Assembly (NCBI GenBank): GCA_002300355.1
Contig: NSGV01000001.1
Span: 1,612,001 to 1,676,000, forward strand
From: Streptomyces sp. TLI_235
GTDB taxonomy: Bacteria > Actinomycetota > Actinomycetes > Streptomycetales > Streptomycetaceae
DNA: 64,000 nt
Direction: 5' to 3'
Shown here: positions 1 through 7,146 of the stretch, piece after piece
How the letters are laid out: every line of letters begins with the position of its first letter
Position numbering within the stretch: the first letter of the stretch is position 1
Made by a program: the position numbers and the translations under genes
Notes under the pieces: generated by a model
Told to the model about the DNA's origin: nothing
The model's input: only the letters and a program-made list of their open reading frames with translations
Database searches by the model: none

Positions 1-1
1 C

Positions 2-364
2 TGGGCGACCGTGCCGGCCTCCGGGGTGGTGTCGGACCGGGGCCCGTACCGGGTCGGGCGGATCCCGGCCGGCAGCACGGCGGTCGTCACCTGCGTGGTC
101 GGCGCGCGCGTGTTCGTCCTCGCCCGGGCGGGCGATGCGGGCGGAGACCTCACCGTGGCGGATCTCGCGGCCGACGACCGCGCCCGGGAGCTGTCGGCCC
201 AGGTCGCCGGGGCGCTCGGACTGACCTTCGGCACCCTCGCCTGGCGGCGCGGCGACGCAACGGGCTTTGAGCTCGGACGTGTCAATCCCTGCCCCTCACT
301 CGCCGAACTCGGACACCTCTGGGCGGCTGTCCGCGAAGCCCTGATCGGGGAGCTCTGCCCGTGA
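2..364 (+). CDS. ATP-grasp ligase, C-terminal part (cut by window edge)
   Basis: The frame is open to the left edge, so the GTG at 11 is probably internal and the real start lies outside. The visible residues align in order with the C-terminal half of the next gene: RIPAGSTAVVTCVVGARVF corresponds to RWVAGTDVRVHVVGDRA, and the end carries ELGRVNPCPSLAELG in the position of the ATP-grasp metal/ATP motif (E-x-N-P). ATP-grasp ligases activate a carboxylate as acyl-phosphate and join it to an amine or thiol. The stop overlaps the GTG of the next gene by 4 bases, so the two are translationally coupled. Substrate unknown. Confidence 0.7.
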   Translation, partial: WATVPASGVVSDRGPYRVGRIPAGSTAVVTCVVGARVFVLARAGDAGGDLTVADLAADDRARELSAQVAGALGLTFGTLAWRRGDATGFELGRVNPCPSLAELGHLWAAVREALIGELCP

Positions 365-1242
365 TCACCGCCGTCGGCCTCGGTGCCGATCCCACGCTGA
401 GCCACTTCGCGGAGACCGCGGGCGGGCTCGGTGCCCGGGTGACCCTCGTCGACCTCGGCGACCAGGCGGAGGGGCGGTGGCGGCTCGGCCTGCCACCGGA
501 CCGCTCGTCCTGGGTGTCGGCCCAGGGCGTCGAGTTCGCCCTCGACCCCGACGCCGCCGTCTACTGCCGGCTGATCGACCTCGGCGCGCAGCTGCCGGGC
601 CGGGCCGTGGAGTGGCACACCGTCACCGAGGCCTGGAGCGCCTGGCTCGAACTCGCTCCCGGACGGGTCGTGAACCGTCCCGGCCATCCGGGCGACAACT
701 CGTGCAAGCCGCTGCACGAGGAACTGCTCGCCCGGCAGGGCTTCGCCGTACCGCCGAGCGTGACCACGTCGTCGGCGCGGCTGCTGCGGGACTTCGCCGG
801 GCAAGGCCCCTGTGTCGCCAAGCCGCTGAGCGGTCAGCGGGCGGACTGCCGGGTGATCGGCCCGGCGGATCTCGACCGGTACGACGAGCGCAGCGGCCCC
901 GTCCATCTGCAGCGCTGGGTCGCCGGCACGGATGTGCGGGTGCACGTGGTCGGCGACCGGGCGATCGCCCAGGCCGTGAGCTCGGAGAGCGTGGACTACC
1001 GCACCGACCGGCGGGCGACCTACCGGCGGATCGACCTCGACACGGAACTCGAGCGCGCCCTCGTGGCGGGGACCGCCGCCGCCGGTCTCGCCTTCGCGGG
1101 CTGGGACCTGCGCCTGGGCGACGACACGGCATGGGTCTTCGAGGTGAATCCGATGCCCGGGTACAGCCACTACGACGTCCGGGTGGACGGCGAGATCACC
1201 CGGGCCCTGGTCGCATTCCTGACCGAGGGAGACAACCGATGA
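361..1242 (+). CDS. RimK-like ATP-grasp ligase
   Basis: A 293-residue ATP-grasp protein. After a short N-terminal alpha/beta domain come VNRPGHPGDNSCKPLHEELL (substrate/ATP lid region), CVAKPLSGQ (ATP-binding lysine), LQRWVAGTDVRVHVVGD and the C-terminal metal-binding motif VFEVNPMPGY. This is the layout of RimK/peptide-ligase type enzymes, which make amide bonds from a carboxylate and an amine with ATP. It starts with GTG inside the stop of the upstream ATP-grasp gene and its own TGA overlaps the ATG of the oxygenase, so three genes form one tight operon. Two successive ligases would fit assembly of a small peptide-like metabolite. The product cannot be deduced. Confidence 0.85.
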   Translation: MITAVGLGADPTLSHFAETAGGLGARVTLVDLGDQAEGRWRLGLPPDRSSWVSAQGVEFALDPDAAVYCRLIDLGAQLPGRAVEWHTVTEAWSAWLELAPGRVVNRPGHPGDNSCKPLHEELLARQGFAVPPSVTTSSARLLRDFAGQGPCVAKPLSGQRADCRVIGPADLDRYDERSGPVHLQRWVAGTDVRVHVVGDRAIAQAVSSESVDYRTDRRATYRRIDLDTELERALVAGTAAAGLAFAGWDLRLGDDTAWVFEVNPMPGYSHYDVRVDGEITRALVAFLTEGDNR

Positions 1243-1976
1243 GGGCCGGACGGCTCGAGCAGTTCCCGTTCCTGGACGCGGACGCCTGCGCGGACGTCGT
1301 CCGCACCGCCGAGCGGAACCCGGATCTCACCGTCGACCGCCGGCCCGACAGGCCCGGCGAGTTCGTGACGTACGGCCGCTCCGCGTACCTGGACGTCTGT
1401 CCCGGGGATGCCGCCCCGGAGCAGAACTACTACCGGCTGTTGGCCGACACCAACGCCGGCCTGTGGAAGGCGTTCGAGGGCCTCTACCACCGCCTCCGGC
1501 AGACGCTCGCGGACGAGCTCGGGGAACCGGTCGGCTACCGGCCCGACGATCTCGCGCTACCCGGCCTGCACGTCTTCCGGGGCTCGGCCATCGCGCTCGC
1601 CGACCACGCCTCGGCCCACTTCGACCAGCAGTACGGCAGTCTCCGACTGCCCGCACCGCGCGACCCCGGGGTGCCGCCGCTGACGGTGACCGTCCCCCTG
1701 CGGATGCCGTCCAACGGAACCGGGCTGATCGTGTACGACGTCGAGCCCGACCGGTACCGGGCCGCCGTCGCCCGTGGCGCGGCGACCAGCCTGGAGTCCT
1801 ACGCGAGGCGACGCACCCGGGCCTACCACCCCTACACCCTGGGAAGCATGGTCCTGCACCGCGGGCTGCTGATGCACCAGCTGTCGTCCCCCGGTCCGAT
1901 CGTTGCGGGGGACGAGCGGATCACCCTGCAGGGCCACGCGATCCGGTGCGGGGGCGAGTGGATCCTCTACTGGTGA
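1239..1976 (+). CDS. Fe(II)/2-oxoglutarate-dependent oxygenase-like protein
   Basis: A 245-residue protein read from ATG 1239 (ATGA overlap with the ligase stop). H127-F-D129 within ASAHFDQQYG gives the HxD iron-binding pair, His207 or His213 in VLHRGLLMHQL is the likely third ligand, and R227 in DERITLQGH sits where the 2-oxoglutarate carboxylate is usually held. This is a double-stranded beta-helix oxygenase signature. Such enzymes hydroxylate, desaturate or cyclise an amino acid or peptide. Co-transcription with two ATP-grasp ligases suggests it tailors their product or a precursor. Subfamily and substrate are not recognised. Confidence 0.7.
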   Translation: MRAGRLEQFPFLDADACADVVRTAERNPDLTVDRRPDRPGEFVTYGRSAYLDVCPGDAAPEQNYYRLLADTNAGLWKAFEGLYHRLRQTLADELGEPVGYRPDDLALPGLHVFRGSAIALADHASAHFDQQYGSLRLPAPRDPGVPPLTVTVPLRMPSNGTGLIVYDVEPDRYRAAVARGAATSLESYARRRTRAYHPYTLGSMVLHRGLLMHQLSSPGPIVAGDERITLQGHAIRCGGEWILYW

Positions 1977-1998
1977 TCCGGTCCCCCGCGGGCCCGAC

Positions 1999-3186
1999 TC
2001 AGGTGGCGGTCAGCAGTGCCACCACCTCCAGCGCGTCCGGCGCGCCGGCGACGGCCTGGCGGAGGGTCAGGTGCCGGGCGAGGACGCACTCGCGGACCCA
2101 GTCGCACAGGTACCGGTCGGCCGGCGCGCCCGGGACGGTCCGGACGGAGAGCCGCAGCCGCTCGGTGGGCAGCCCGGCGTCGAGCACCTCGGCCCCGGCC
2201 TCCGCGACCTCCTCCACCGAGGCGGCCAGCGCGACGAGTTCGGCGCGGCCGAAGCGGGCGCCGCGGAAGCCCAGCACGTCCGCCGAGCGGCCGAGGACGC
2301 GCAGTCCGGGCTCCGGAGCACCGCACGGGCAGTCCGCGAACTCGCCGGTGTCGCCGGTGCGGTAGCGGAGCAGCGGGGTCACGGCGAGCTCGTGCAGGGT
2401 GCTGACCAGGATCTCGCCGTCCACCAGCTCCACGTACTGGTGCGGCAGCGGGTGGAAGACGTCGCGGGCGCAGCGCGGCCCGTTGCAGGCGACCGCCCAG
2501 GTCTCGACCGAGCCGTACAGGCCCCAGACCGCGGTGTGCGGGAGGACCTCGGCGATCAGTCGGGCGGTGGCGCCGTCGAGTCCGACGCCGATCCAGAGCA
2601 GGCTGCGCAGCCAGTCCAGGCGGCGGCCGGTGTGCCGGCAGTGTTCGAGCAGGGCGCGCAGGGTGGGGGTGTCCGCGGCGAGGGCGGTGGCGCCGCACTC
2701 GGTGGCGAAGTCGAGGAGCCGGGCGAGGTCGTCGCCGTCCGGGGTGCCGTAGGGGATGGCGGAGCAGCCGGAGAGTGCGGCGAGGGCGTTGCAGAGGTCG
2801 TGCACCGGCCAGAGCCGGGTGCCGCGGGAGAGGTTGAGCAGGACGTCGCCGGGGCCGAGCGGGGCCCAGGACCGGAGGATGTCCCCGGCGAACAGGCAGC
2901 TCGGCACGAGGGTGGCGGAGGGCTTGGCGGTGGTCCCGCCGCCCAGGTAGAGCACGGCACCGCGATCCTTGGCGAGTCCGCCGCGGACGCCGGACCAGAC
3001 GGCCTCGCGGAGTTCGTCGGCGGAGAGCGGGTCGAGGACGCGGAGGTCGGCGGCGCGGCCGGCGGCCGCGCCCCGGTACTTCTCCGCGAGGCCGGGAAAG
3101 CCGACGGCCCGGTCCAGGAGCGCCCGGACCTGCGGTGCGGTCGGCTGGGCCGCCGCTGCCGCGGATCCCCCCGTCTGCAGTGACAT
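1999..3186 (-). CDS. PaaK-like adenylate-forming enzyme
   Basis: A 395-residue member of the phenylacetate-CoA-ligase-like branch of the ANL superfamily. Motifs seen: YLGGGTTAKPS (residues 80-90, ATP-phosphate loop), LYGSVETWA (adenine/Mg loop), LRYRTGDTGEF, and VLGRSADVLGFRGARF leading into a short C-terminal domain. Its phosphate loop departs from the usual SSGTTG of true PaaK, and it is shorter, so a dedicated carboxylate activator in secondary metabolism is likelier than catabolic PaaK. ATG 3186 is preferred over upstream codons because AAAGGA lies 8 bases before it. It is convergent to the ligase/oxygenase operon. A PaaR- or ARE-like site lies about 75 bases upstream. Confidence 0.75.
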   Translation of the reverse strand: MSLQTGGSAAAAAQPTAPQVRALLDRAVGFPGLAEKYRGAAAGRAADLRVLDPLSADELREAVWSGVRGGLAKDRGAVLYLGGGTTAKPSATLVPSCLFAGDILRSWAPLGPGDVLLNLSRGTRLWPVHDLCNALAALSGCSAIPYGTPDGDDLARLLDFATECGATALAADTPTLRALLEHCRHTGRRLDWLRSLLWIGVGLDGATARLIAEVLPHTAVWGLYGSVETWAVACNGPRCARDVFHPLPHQYVELVDGEILVSTLHELAVTPLLRYRTGDTGEFADCPCGAPEPGLRVLGRSADVLGFRGARFGRAELVALAASVEEVAEAGAEVLDAGLPTERLRLSVRTVPGAPADRYLCDWVRECVLARHLTLRQAVAGAPDALEVVALLTAT

Positions 3187-3260
3187 GCGCCGCGTCCTTT
3201 CACGAATCAACGGTTTCCTGGGTCGCATTCGCACGTTCCGCGTCCCTGTATGAATGATTC

Positions 3261-3284
3261 AAGAACCGACCGACCGGTTTGTCA
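3261..3284. promoter_or_regulatory. Candidate TetR-family operator upstream of the PaaK-like gene
   Basis: Contains AACCGACCGACCGGTTTGTC. The core ACCG-N2-CG-N2-CGGT matches the core of the PaaR box as I recall it. The same bases also resemble an autoregulatory element of butyrolactone receptors. It lies 75-98 bases upstream of the PaaK-like start, in promoter position. The regulator cannot be chosen from sequence alone. Confidence 0.5.
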
Positions 3285-3304
3285 ATTGCCGAGGTCAGCG
3301 GCGG

Positions 3305-3970
3305 TCAGCGACTGTGCGTTCCCACCGCCCCGCAGTCCGTGGCCAGGAACGGGCAGTCCGCCGCGGCGGGCGCGGCCAGCCCGGGCAGCACCGCACCCCA
3401 CAGCCGGGCCACCATCTCGGCGCGGCTCACCGCGGGGTTGCGCTCGCAGAGCAGCAGGACGCCCGCGGCCGTGGCGGTCAGCGCCAGCAGCGCCTCGCCC
3501 GGCACCACGCCCTCGCGGAGCTCGCCGCGCTCCGCCGCGGCGAGCAGCAGCGCGCCGATCGGCGCCATCCACTCGGGGGCGCCGCCACCGGCGGCCAGCG
3601 CGAAGCCCTCGGCACAGTCGAGCCGGACGCCGGCCCGACAGACCGGGTCGCGGTCCAGCAGGCGGGCCACCGCCACCGCGACGTCCACCACGGCGTCCAG
3701 GCCCGCCTCCGGGCCGTGCATCGCCACGCACTCGGCGGTCAGCCGGCGCAGCTCGCGGCGGGCCTCCTCACGGACGGCCTCGACCAGCTCACCCTTGGAC
3801 CGGAAGTGGTAGTACAGCGCCCCCTTGGACACCCCGGCGGCCCGGCTGATCGCATCCAGGCCGGGCAGCGAGTCCCCGCCCAACACTTCCACGGCCGACT
3901 CGTCCAGCGCCTTGGCAGCGGCGACGATCAAGCTCCGCCTGGTCCGTTCGGCGCGCTCCTGACTGGCCAC
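3305..3970 (-). CDS. TetR regulator, gamma-butyrolactone-receptor-like
   Basis: A 221-residue TetR protein. The N-terminal helix-turn-helix reads QERAERTRRSLIVAAA...GVSKGALYYHFRSKGELVEA, typical of the ArpA/ScbR family. In the ligand domain, W134 (APEWMAPIGALLLAAAERGEL) aligns with the tryptophan that covers the butyrolactone in ArpA/CprB-type receptors. The GTG start at 3970 has AGGAGAGG about 9 bases upstream. It probably represses neighbouring cluster genes until a diffusible lactone or furan binds. No AfsA-type synthase is visible in this window. Confidence 0.75.
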   Translation of the reverse strand: MASQERAERTRRSLIVAAAKALDESAVEVLGGDSLPGLDAISRAAGVSKGALYYHFRSKGELVEAVREEARRELRRLTAECVAMHGPEAGLDAVVDVAVAVARLLDRDPVCRAGVRLDCAEGFALAAGGGAPEWMAPIGALLLAAAERGELREGVVPGEALLALTATAAGVLLLCERNPAVSRAEMVARLWGAVLPGLAAPAAADCPFLATDCGAVGTHSR

Positions 3971-4075
3971 GGCACCCCACCTCTCCTCTGCGTCCCTCGA
4001 CGGCGACCCGGCGTCCGCCCGACCGGCCCGACCGGGGCCGCGGGCGCCCCCGGGACGGCTCCCGGTACACAGTGA

Positions 4076-4097
4076 AACAGACCGAAGTCGCTGTTAT
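4076..4097. promoter_or_regulatory. Weak ARE-like element upstream of the first TetR gene
   Basis: AACAGACCGAAGTCGCTGTT contains one good butyrolactone-receptor half-site (ACAGACCG) and a partial inverted one (CTGTT), followed by an AT-rich TTATATAAGTAT stretch. It lies about 110 bases upstream of the GTG at 3970. Plausible autoregulatory site, not strong. The rest of the 338-base gap 3971-4308 holds no gene apart from the repeat noted separately. Confidence 0.3.
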
Positions 4098-4216
4098 ATA
4101 AGTATCAAATGACCAGATCACGACAAGTATTTCCCCCTGCGCCCGACCCATTCGGGAAATCACCAAGACAGCACAGACCCGCCGCATCGAGACGCGACGG
4201 ATGGGCCTGGAAAGCA

Positions 4217-4247
4217 GGGGAAAGCGCGGGGAAGCGCGGGGAAGCGC
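4217..4247. repeat. 10-base tandem repeat GGGGAAGCGC, about 3 copies
   Basis: GGGGAAAGCGC is followed directly by two exact GGGGAAGCGC units, and a degraded copy follows. It lies in the intergenic space between the two TetR genes, just after the stop of the second on the minus strand. Slippage repeat or 3' untranslated sequence; no function visible. Confidence 0.7.
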
Positions 4248-4308
4248 AGGCGAAACGCGAAGGGAAGGGGCGCCGCGGGTCCGCGGGGGTCGGTGCGGCG
4301 CGGGGGCG

Positions 4309-4932
4309 TCAGCCGGCCGGGACCCGCTCGGGGGCGGTCAGCCGGAGGCGGCCGACCCACTCCGGCGCGGCCAGGCCCGGCAGGATGAAGGCCCAGAGCT
4401 CGGCGAGCCGCTCCTCGAGGTCCTCGCGGCGGGTGAAGACCTGGGACACGATCTGGGTACCGGTGAAGGAGCTGATGACGAATCGGGCGGCGGCGTCGAC
4501 GTCCAGGTCCATCCGGACGGACCCCTCACCCTGGGCCCGCAGCAGCAGGGTGCGCACCAGGTCGATCGAGGCGAGGTAGGGGCCCGGCGAGGGCTCGGAG
4601 AAGGAGCTCTCGATGGCGAGCCGGATGCTGGCCCGCACGGTCGGGCTCTCCCGCAGCGCCGAGGCCATCGCGTACGACACGTCGATGATGGCCTGCAGGA
4701 AGGGACCGGAGGCGGTGGCCGCGCTCTCCAGGGTGCCGACCTCGGCGCCCTGGATCTCCTCCGCGATGGCCTCCTTGGACGGGAAGTGGAAGTACAGCGC
4801 ACCCTTGGTGACGCCGGCCCGGGCCAGGATCTCCGACACGCTGGCCCCGGCGAAGCCGCTCTGGTCGAACACCTCGGCCGCGGCCTCGACGATCCGCTGG
4901 CGCGTCCGCTCCGCCCTCTCCTGTCTCACCAT
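4309..4932 (-). CDS. TetR regulator, gamma-butyrolactone-receptor family (pseudo-receptor type?)
   Basis: A 207-residue protein with QERAERTRQRIVEAAAEVFDQSGFAGASVSEILARAGVTKGALYFHFPSKEAIAEEI, almost the consensus ArpA/ScbR DNA-binding domain, and the family C-terminal block FTGTQIVSQVFTRREDLEERLAELWAFILPGL. The ligand-contacting tryptophan kept in the neighbouring receptor is replaced (GPYLASIDLVRTLLLRAQGEG has Ser there), so it may be a pseudo-receptor. ATG 4932 is chosen over ATG 4938 because GGGAGG sits 6 bases before it but directly abuts 4938. Two ARE-like sites in its promoter suggest autoregulation or control by the partner receptor. Confidence 0.85.
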   Translation of the reverse strand: MVRQERAERTRQRIVEAAAEVFDQSGFAGASVSEILARAGVTKGALYFHFPSKEAIAEEIQGAEVGTLESAATASGPFLQAIIDVSYAMASALRESPTVRASIRLAIESSFSEPSPGPYLASIDLVRTLLLRAQGEGSVRMDLDVDAAARFVISSFTGTQIVSQVFTRREDLEERLAELWAFILPGLAAPEWVGRLRLTAPERVPAG

Positions 4933-5001
4933 GGCCATCCTCCCGACCTCGCAGCAGTTCGCAGCGCATCGTAGTGCACCGCCCGGTGCAACCGACGGTA
5001 A

Positions 5002-5025
5002 AACAGTCGATCCCGTAGGTTTGTT
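5002..5025. promoter_or_regulatory. ARE-like element, weaker copy
   Basis: AACAGTCGATCCCGTAGGTTTGTT has the ACA...TGT ends and GGTTTGT half-site of butyrolactone-receptor operators, but only about half of the dyad positions match. It lies 70-93 bases before the second TetR start. Confidence 0.4.
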
Positions 5026-5090
5026 CCGGTGATCGAACGGCGGCACACAGGCGGGATCTGGCCGGTGACGCCTGATGCCCTGCCATCAGT

Positions 5091-5108
5091 ACAGACCGGT
5101 CGGTATGT
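5091..5108. promoter_or_regulatory. ARE (butyrolactone-receptor operator)
   Basis: ACAGACCGGTCGGTATGT is an 18-base dyad matching its reverse complement at 14 of 18 positions. It contains GGTCGGTATGT, which agrees with the published ArpA half-site consensus as I recall it. It lies 160-176 bases upstream of the receptor-like gene ending at 4309 and just after the terminator of the SDR gene. Confidence 0.65.
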
Positions 5109-5111
5109 CAA

Positions 5112-5143
5112 AACGGCCCGCCCGGAGCTCCGGGCGGGCCGTT
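5112..5143 (-). terminator. Rho-independent terminator of the SDR gene
   Basis: A perfect palindrome with 16-base arms (AACGGCCCGCCCGGAG and its complement), centred on GGAGCTCC. On the minus strand it is followed by TTTTGACA, giving the T-run expected after an intrinsic terminator. It lies 37 bases past the SDR stop. Confidence 0.8.
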
Positions 5144-5179
5144 CGGCGGCGGTGCGGGTCGCGCACGCGGCGGTGCGGG

Positions 5180-5950
5180 TCAGCGCACCGTGTAGCCGCC
5201 GTCCACCGGCAGGACGGCGCCGGTGACGAAGGAGGACCGGTCGCTGCACAGCCAGGCGGCGGCCTCCGCGATCTCCTCCGGCGCCGCCGTCCGCGGCTGC
5301 GGGGTGGCCTCGTGCAGCCGGGCCTCGATGTCGGGCCGGATCGCCAGCCACGCCTCGATCATCTCCGACCTGGTGGTGCCGGGGGCGACCGCGTTGACCC
5401 GGATCCCCTGTGCGCCGTACTCGTTGGCCGCGGCCTTCGTCAGGCCGACCACCGCGTGCTTGGACACCACGTACGGCGCGGCCACCGGGGTCGCCACCAG
5501 CCCTGCGACACTGCTGGTGTTGACGATAGATCCGCCGCCGGCGGCCAGCATGGCGGGTATCTCGTGCCGCATGCAGGACCAGACGCCGCGCAGGTTCACG
5601 TCGATGATCCGGTCGAAGACCTCCTGCTCCATCAGGTGGAGCGGGGTCTGCTCGGCGCCGTAGCCCGCGTTGTTGAAGGCCACGTCCAGCCGGCCGTAGC
5701 GCGACACCGCGGTCTCCACGGCGCGGGCGACGTCGGCGTCCGAGGTCACGTCGGTGACCGCGTACGCCGCCTCGAAGCCCTTGCCGGTGAGCTCGTCGAC
5801 GAGGTCGGCGAGCTGCTGCTCGCGGCGGGCCGCGAGCACGACGGCGGCGCCCTCGGCGGCGAACACCCGCGCGGCCGCGGCACCGATTCCGCTGCTGGCG
5901 CCGGTGATCAGCGCGACCTTCCCGCTGAGCAGGGCGTTCTTGACGGACAT
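5180..5950 (-). CDS. Short-chain dehydrogenase/reductase (FabG/glucose-dehydrogenase type)
   Basis: A 256-residue classical SDR. The cofactor motif TGASSGIG is at residues 16-23. NNAGYG, NTSSVAG with the catalytic serine, YVVSKHAV with the Tyr-x3-Lys pair, and NAVAPGTTRSEM follow in order. It oxidises or reduces an alcohol/ketone with NAD(P)(H). Start at ATG 5950 (MSVKNALL) with GGGGAG 6 bases upstream; the frame extends further but without a ribosome site. Single gene with its own strong terminator. It may tailor a cluster product or serve general metabolism. Confidence 0.88.
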   Translation of the reverse strand: MSVKNALLSGKVALITGASSGIGAAAARVFAAEGAAVVLAARREQQLADLVDELTGKGFEAAYAVTDVTSDADVARAVETAVSRYGRLDVAFNNAGYGAEQTPLHLMEQEVFDRIIDVNLRGVWSCMRHEIPAMLAAGGGSIVNTSSVAGLVATPVAAPYVVSKHAVVGLTKAAANEYGAQGIRVNAVAPGTTRSEMIEAWLAIRPDIEARLHEATPQPRTAAPEEIAEAAAWLCSDRSSFVTGAVLPVDGGYTVR

Positions 5951-6135
5951 GGGCTCTCCCCGGATTGCTTGTGGTCGGACTGGGGTGCGGGCGGTTCGCC
6001 CGCAGGCGGGTGCGGCGGGCCGGTGTCCCGCCCTCACGGGACCCGAGCCGCCGCACCCAGGGCACTCCACAGCCTACGAACCGTCACTGACGCCCAGTCA
6101 GCCGGTCCCGGACGAGGCCGGGGTGCCCACCCCGG

Positions 6136-6942
6136 TCAGGCCTTGCGGTTCGGCACCGACCAGCCGCCGGGCTTGTCGAACCCGGTGGTCGCCAGGGTCA
6201 CGAAGAAGTGCGGGCCGACGATGTGCGCCTTCGCGACCACGTCGAGGTAGGCCTTGGCCGCGGCCCCCGTGGCGTGGGCCGTGAAGGCCGCCGCGTCGGT
6301 GAAGGTCTCCAGGAAGACGAAGCGGGTGGGGTCGGCCGGGTCCGGCACCATGTGGAAGCCGATGGTGCCGGGCTCCTCGGTCAGCGAGAGGTAGCCGTCG
6401 GCCCTGGCGACCTTGAGGAACTCCTCCCGGTACTGCGCCTGCACGTTGGTGAACTCGGCGACCACGGTGAAGACATGGCCGTCGTCGCCGCGGCTCGGCG
6501 CGACCCGGCCGGTGCCGTCGTCGGTCGCCAGCGAGTAGTTGGCCACGGTGGTGACCGGGCCGGTGACGCCGTACCGGGCGAGGGTGGCGGCGAACTTCCG
6601 GGCGTACGGGCCGCGGCGGTGGGCGCGGTGGGCGGCCGCGGAGGAGAAGGTCTCGGCGACGACGATCCGGTCCGGGTGCTCGGGGTCGGGCACGACGTGG
6701 ACGCTCTCGGTGCCCGGCTCGTGCCGGCGGGAGGCGTAGCCCTCCTGCTGCGCGGCGGCGATCACGGTGTCGCGGGCGGTGGCCGGGATGTGCTCGTAGG
6801 CGGAGATCACCGTGTAGGCGACGCTGCTGTCGCCGAGGTTGGGCTCGGTGGCGCCGGGACGGGCGGCCAGCGCGCCGGGCGCGGGGCCGGCCAGCAGGGC
6901 GGCGGCGAGGACGACCGGGAGCAGGGCCCTGACAGGTCTCAT
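6136..6942 (-). CDS. Secreted protein with two tandem ABM domains
   Basis: A 268-residue protein with an N-terminal signal peptide (MRPVRALLPVVLAAALLAGPAPGALA) and two copies of an antibiotic-biosynthesis-monooxygenase-like ferredoxin-fold repeat. Each copy has the pattern VYTVISAYEHI / VFTVVAEFTNV, then EEPGTxxxHxVPDPxxPxRxVxxETF. Copy 1 spans about residues 40-130, copy 2 about 155-250. ABM proteins are usually single-domain cytoplasmic dimers, so a secreted covalent pseudo-dimer is unusual. Such folds act as cofactor-free oxygenases, quinol monooxygenases or heme degraders; no substrate can be named. ATG 6942. Confidence 0.75.
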   Translation of the reverse strand: MRPVRALLPVVLAAALLAGPAPGALAARPGATEPNLGDSSVAYTVISAYEHIPATARDTVIAAAQQEGYASRRHEPGTESVHVVPDPEHPDRIVVAETFSSAAAHRAHRRGPYARKFAATLARYGVTGPVTTVANYSLATDDGTGRVAPSRGDDGHVFTVVAEFTNVQAQYREEFLKVARADGYLSLTEEPGTIGFHMVPDPADPTRFVFLETFTDAAAFTAHATGAAAKAYLDVVAKAHIVGPHFFVTLATTGFDKPGGWSVPNRKA

Positions 6943-7067
6943 GGGTGGGACGTCCTTTCACTGAGGGTGGGCCGGCCGCCCGGGGCGGGCGGCCGGAGTC
7001 GGTGGCGCCCGGCCGGCGCGGGGCGGGGCCACGGCGCGGGTCGGGCGGGGTGCGGCTCGGGGAGGGG

Positions 7068-7092
7068 CGCGGCGGGGCCGGGCCCCGCCGCG
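7068..7092 (-). terminator. Strong GC hairpin after the aldo/keto reductase gene
   Basis: CGCGGCGGGGCC and its exact complement flank a single base. On the minus strand it lies about 55 bases past the reductase stop (7147). There is no T-run, so termination is probable rather than certain. The rest of 6943-7146 is extremely GC-rich and shows no gene. Confidence 0.5.
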
Positions 7093-7146
7093 GTCGCCGC
7101 CGCCGCGACGGGGTGCGGCGGCGGACGGTTCGGACCGGCGTGCGGG

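Noticed and set aside
477-1976. Long plus-strand frame of 499 codons across the second ATP-grasp gene
   Set aside because: Its first 250 codons are Arg/Pro/Gly-rich shadow of the ATP-grasp gene; only the part from ATG 1239 has a recognisable protein.
1999-3186. Calling this gene paaK of the phenylacetate pathway
   Set aside because: The phosphate loop is GGGTTAKPS rather than SSGTTGKP, the protein is short, and it neighbours ATP-grasp and receptor genes, not paa genes.
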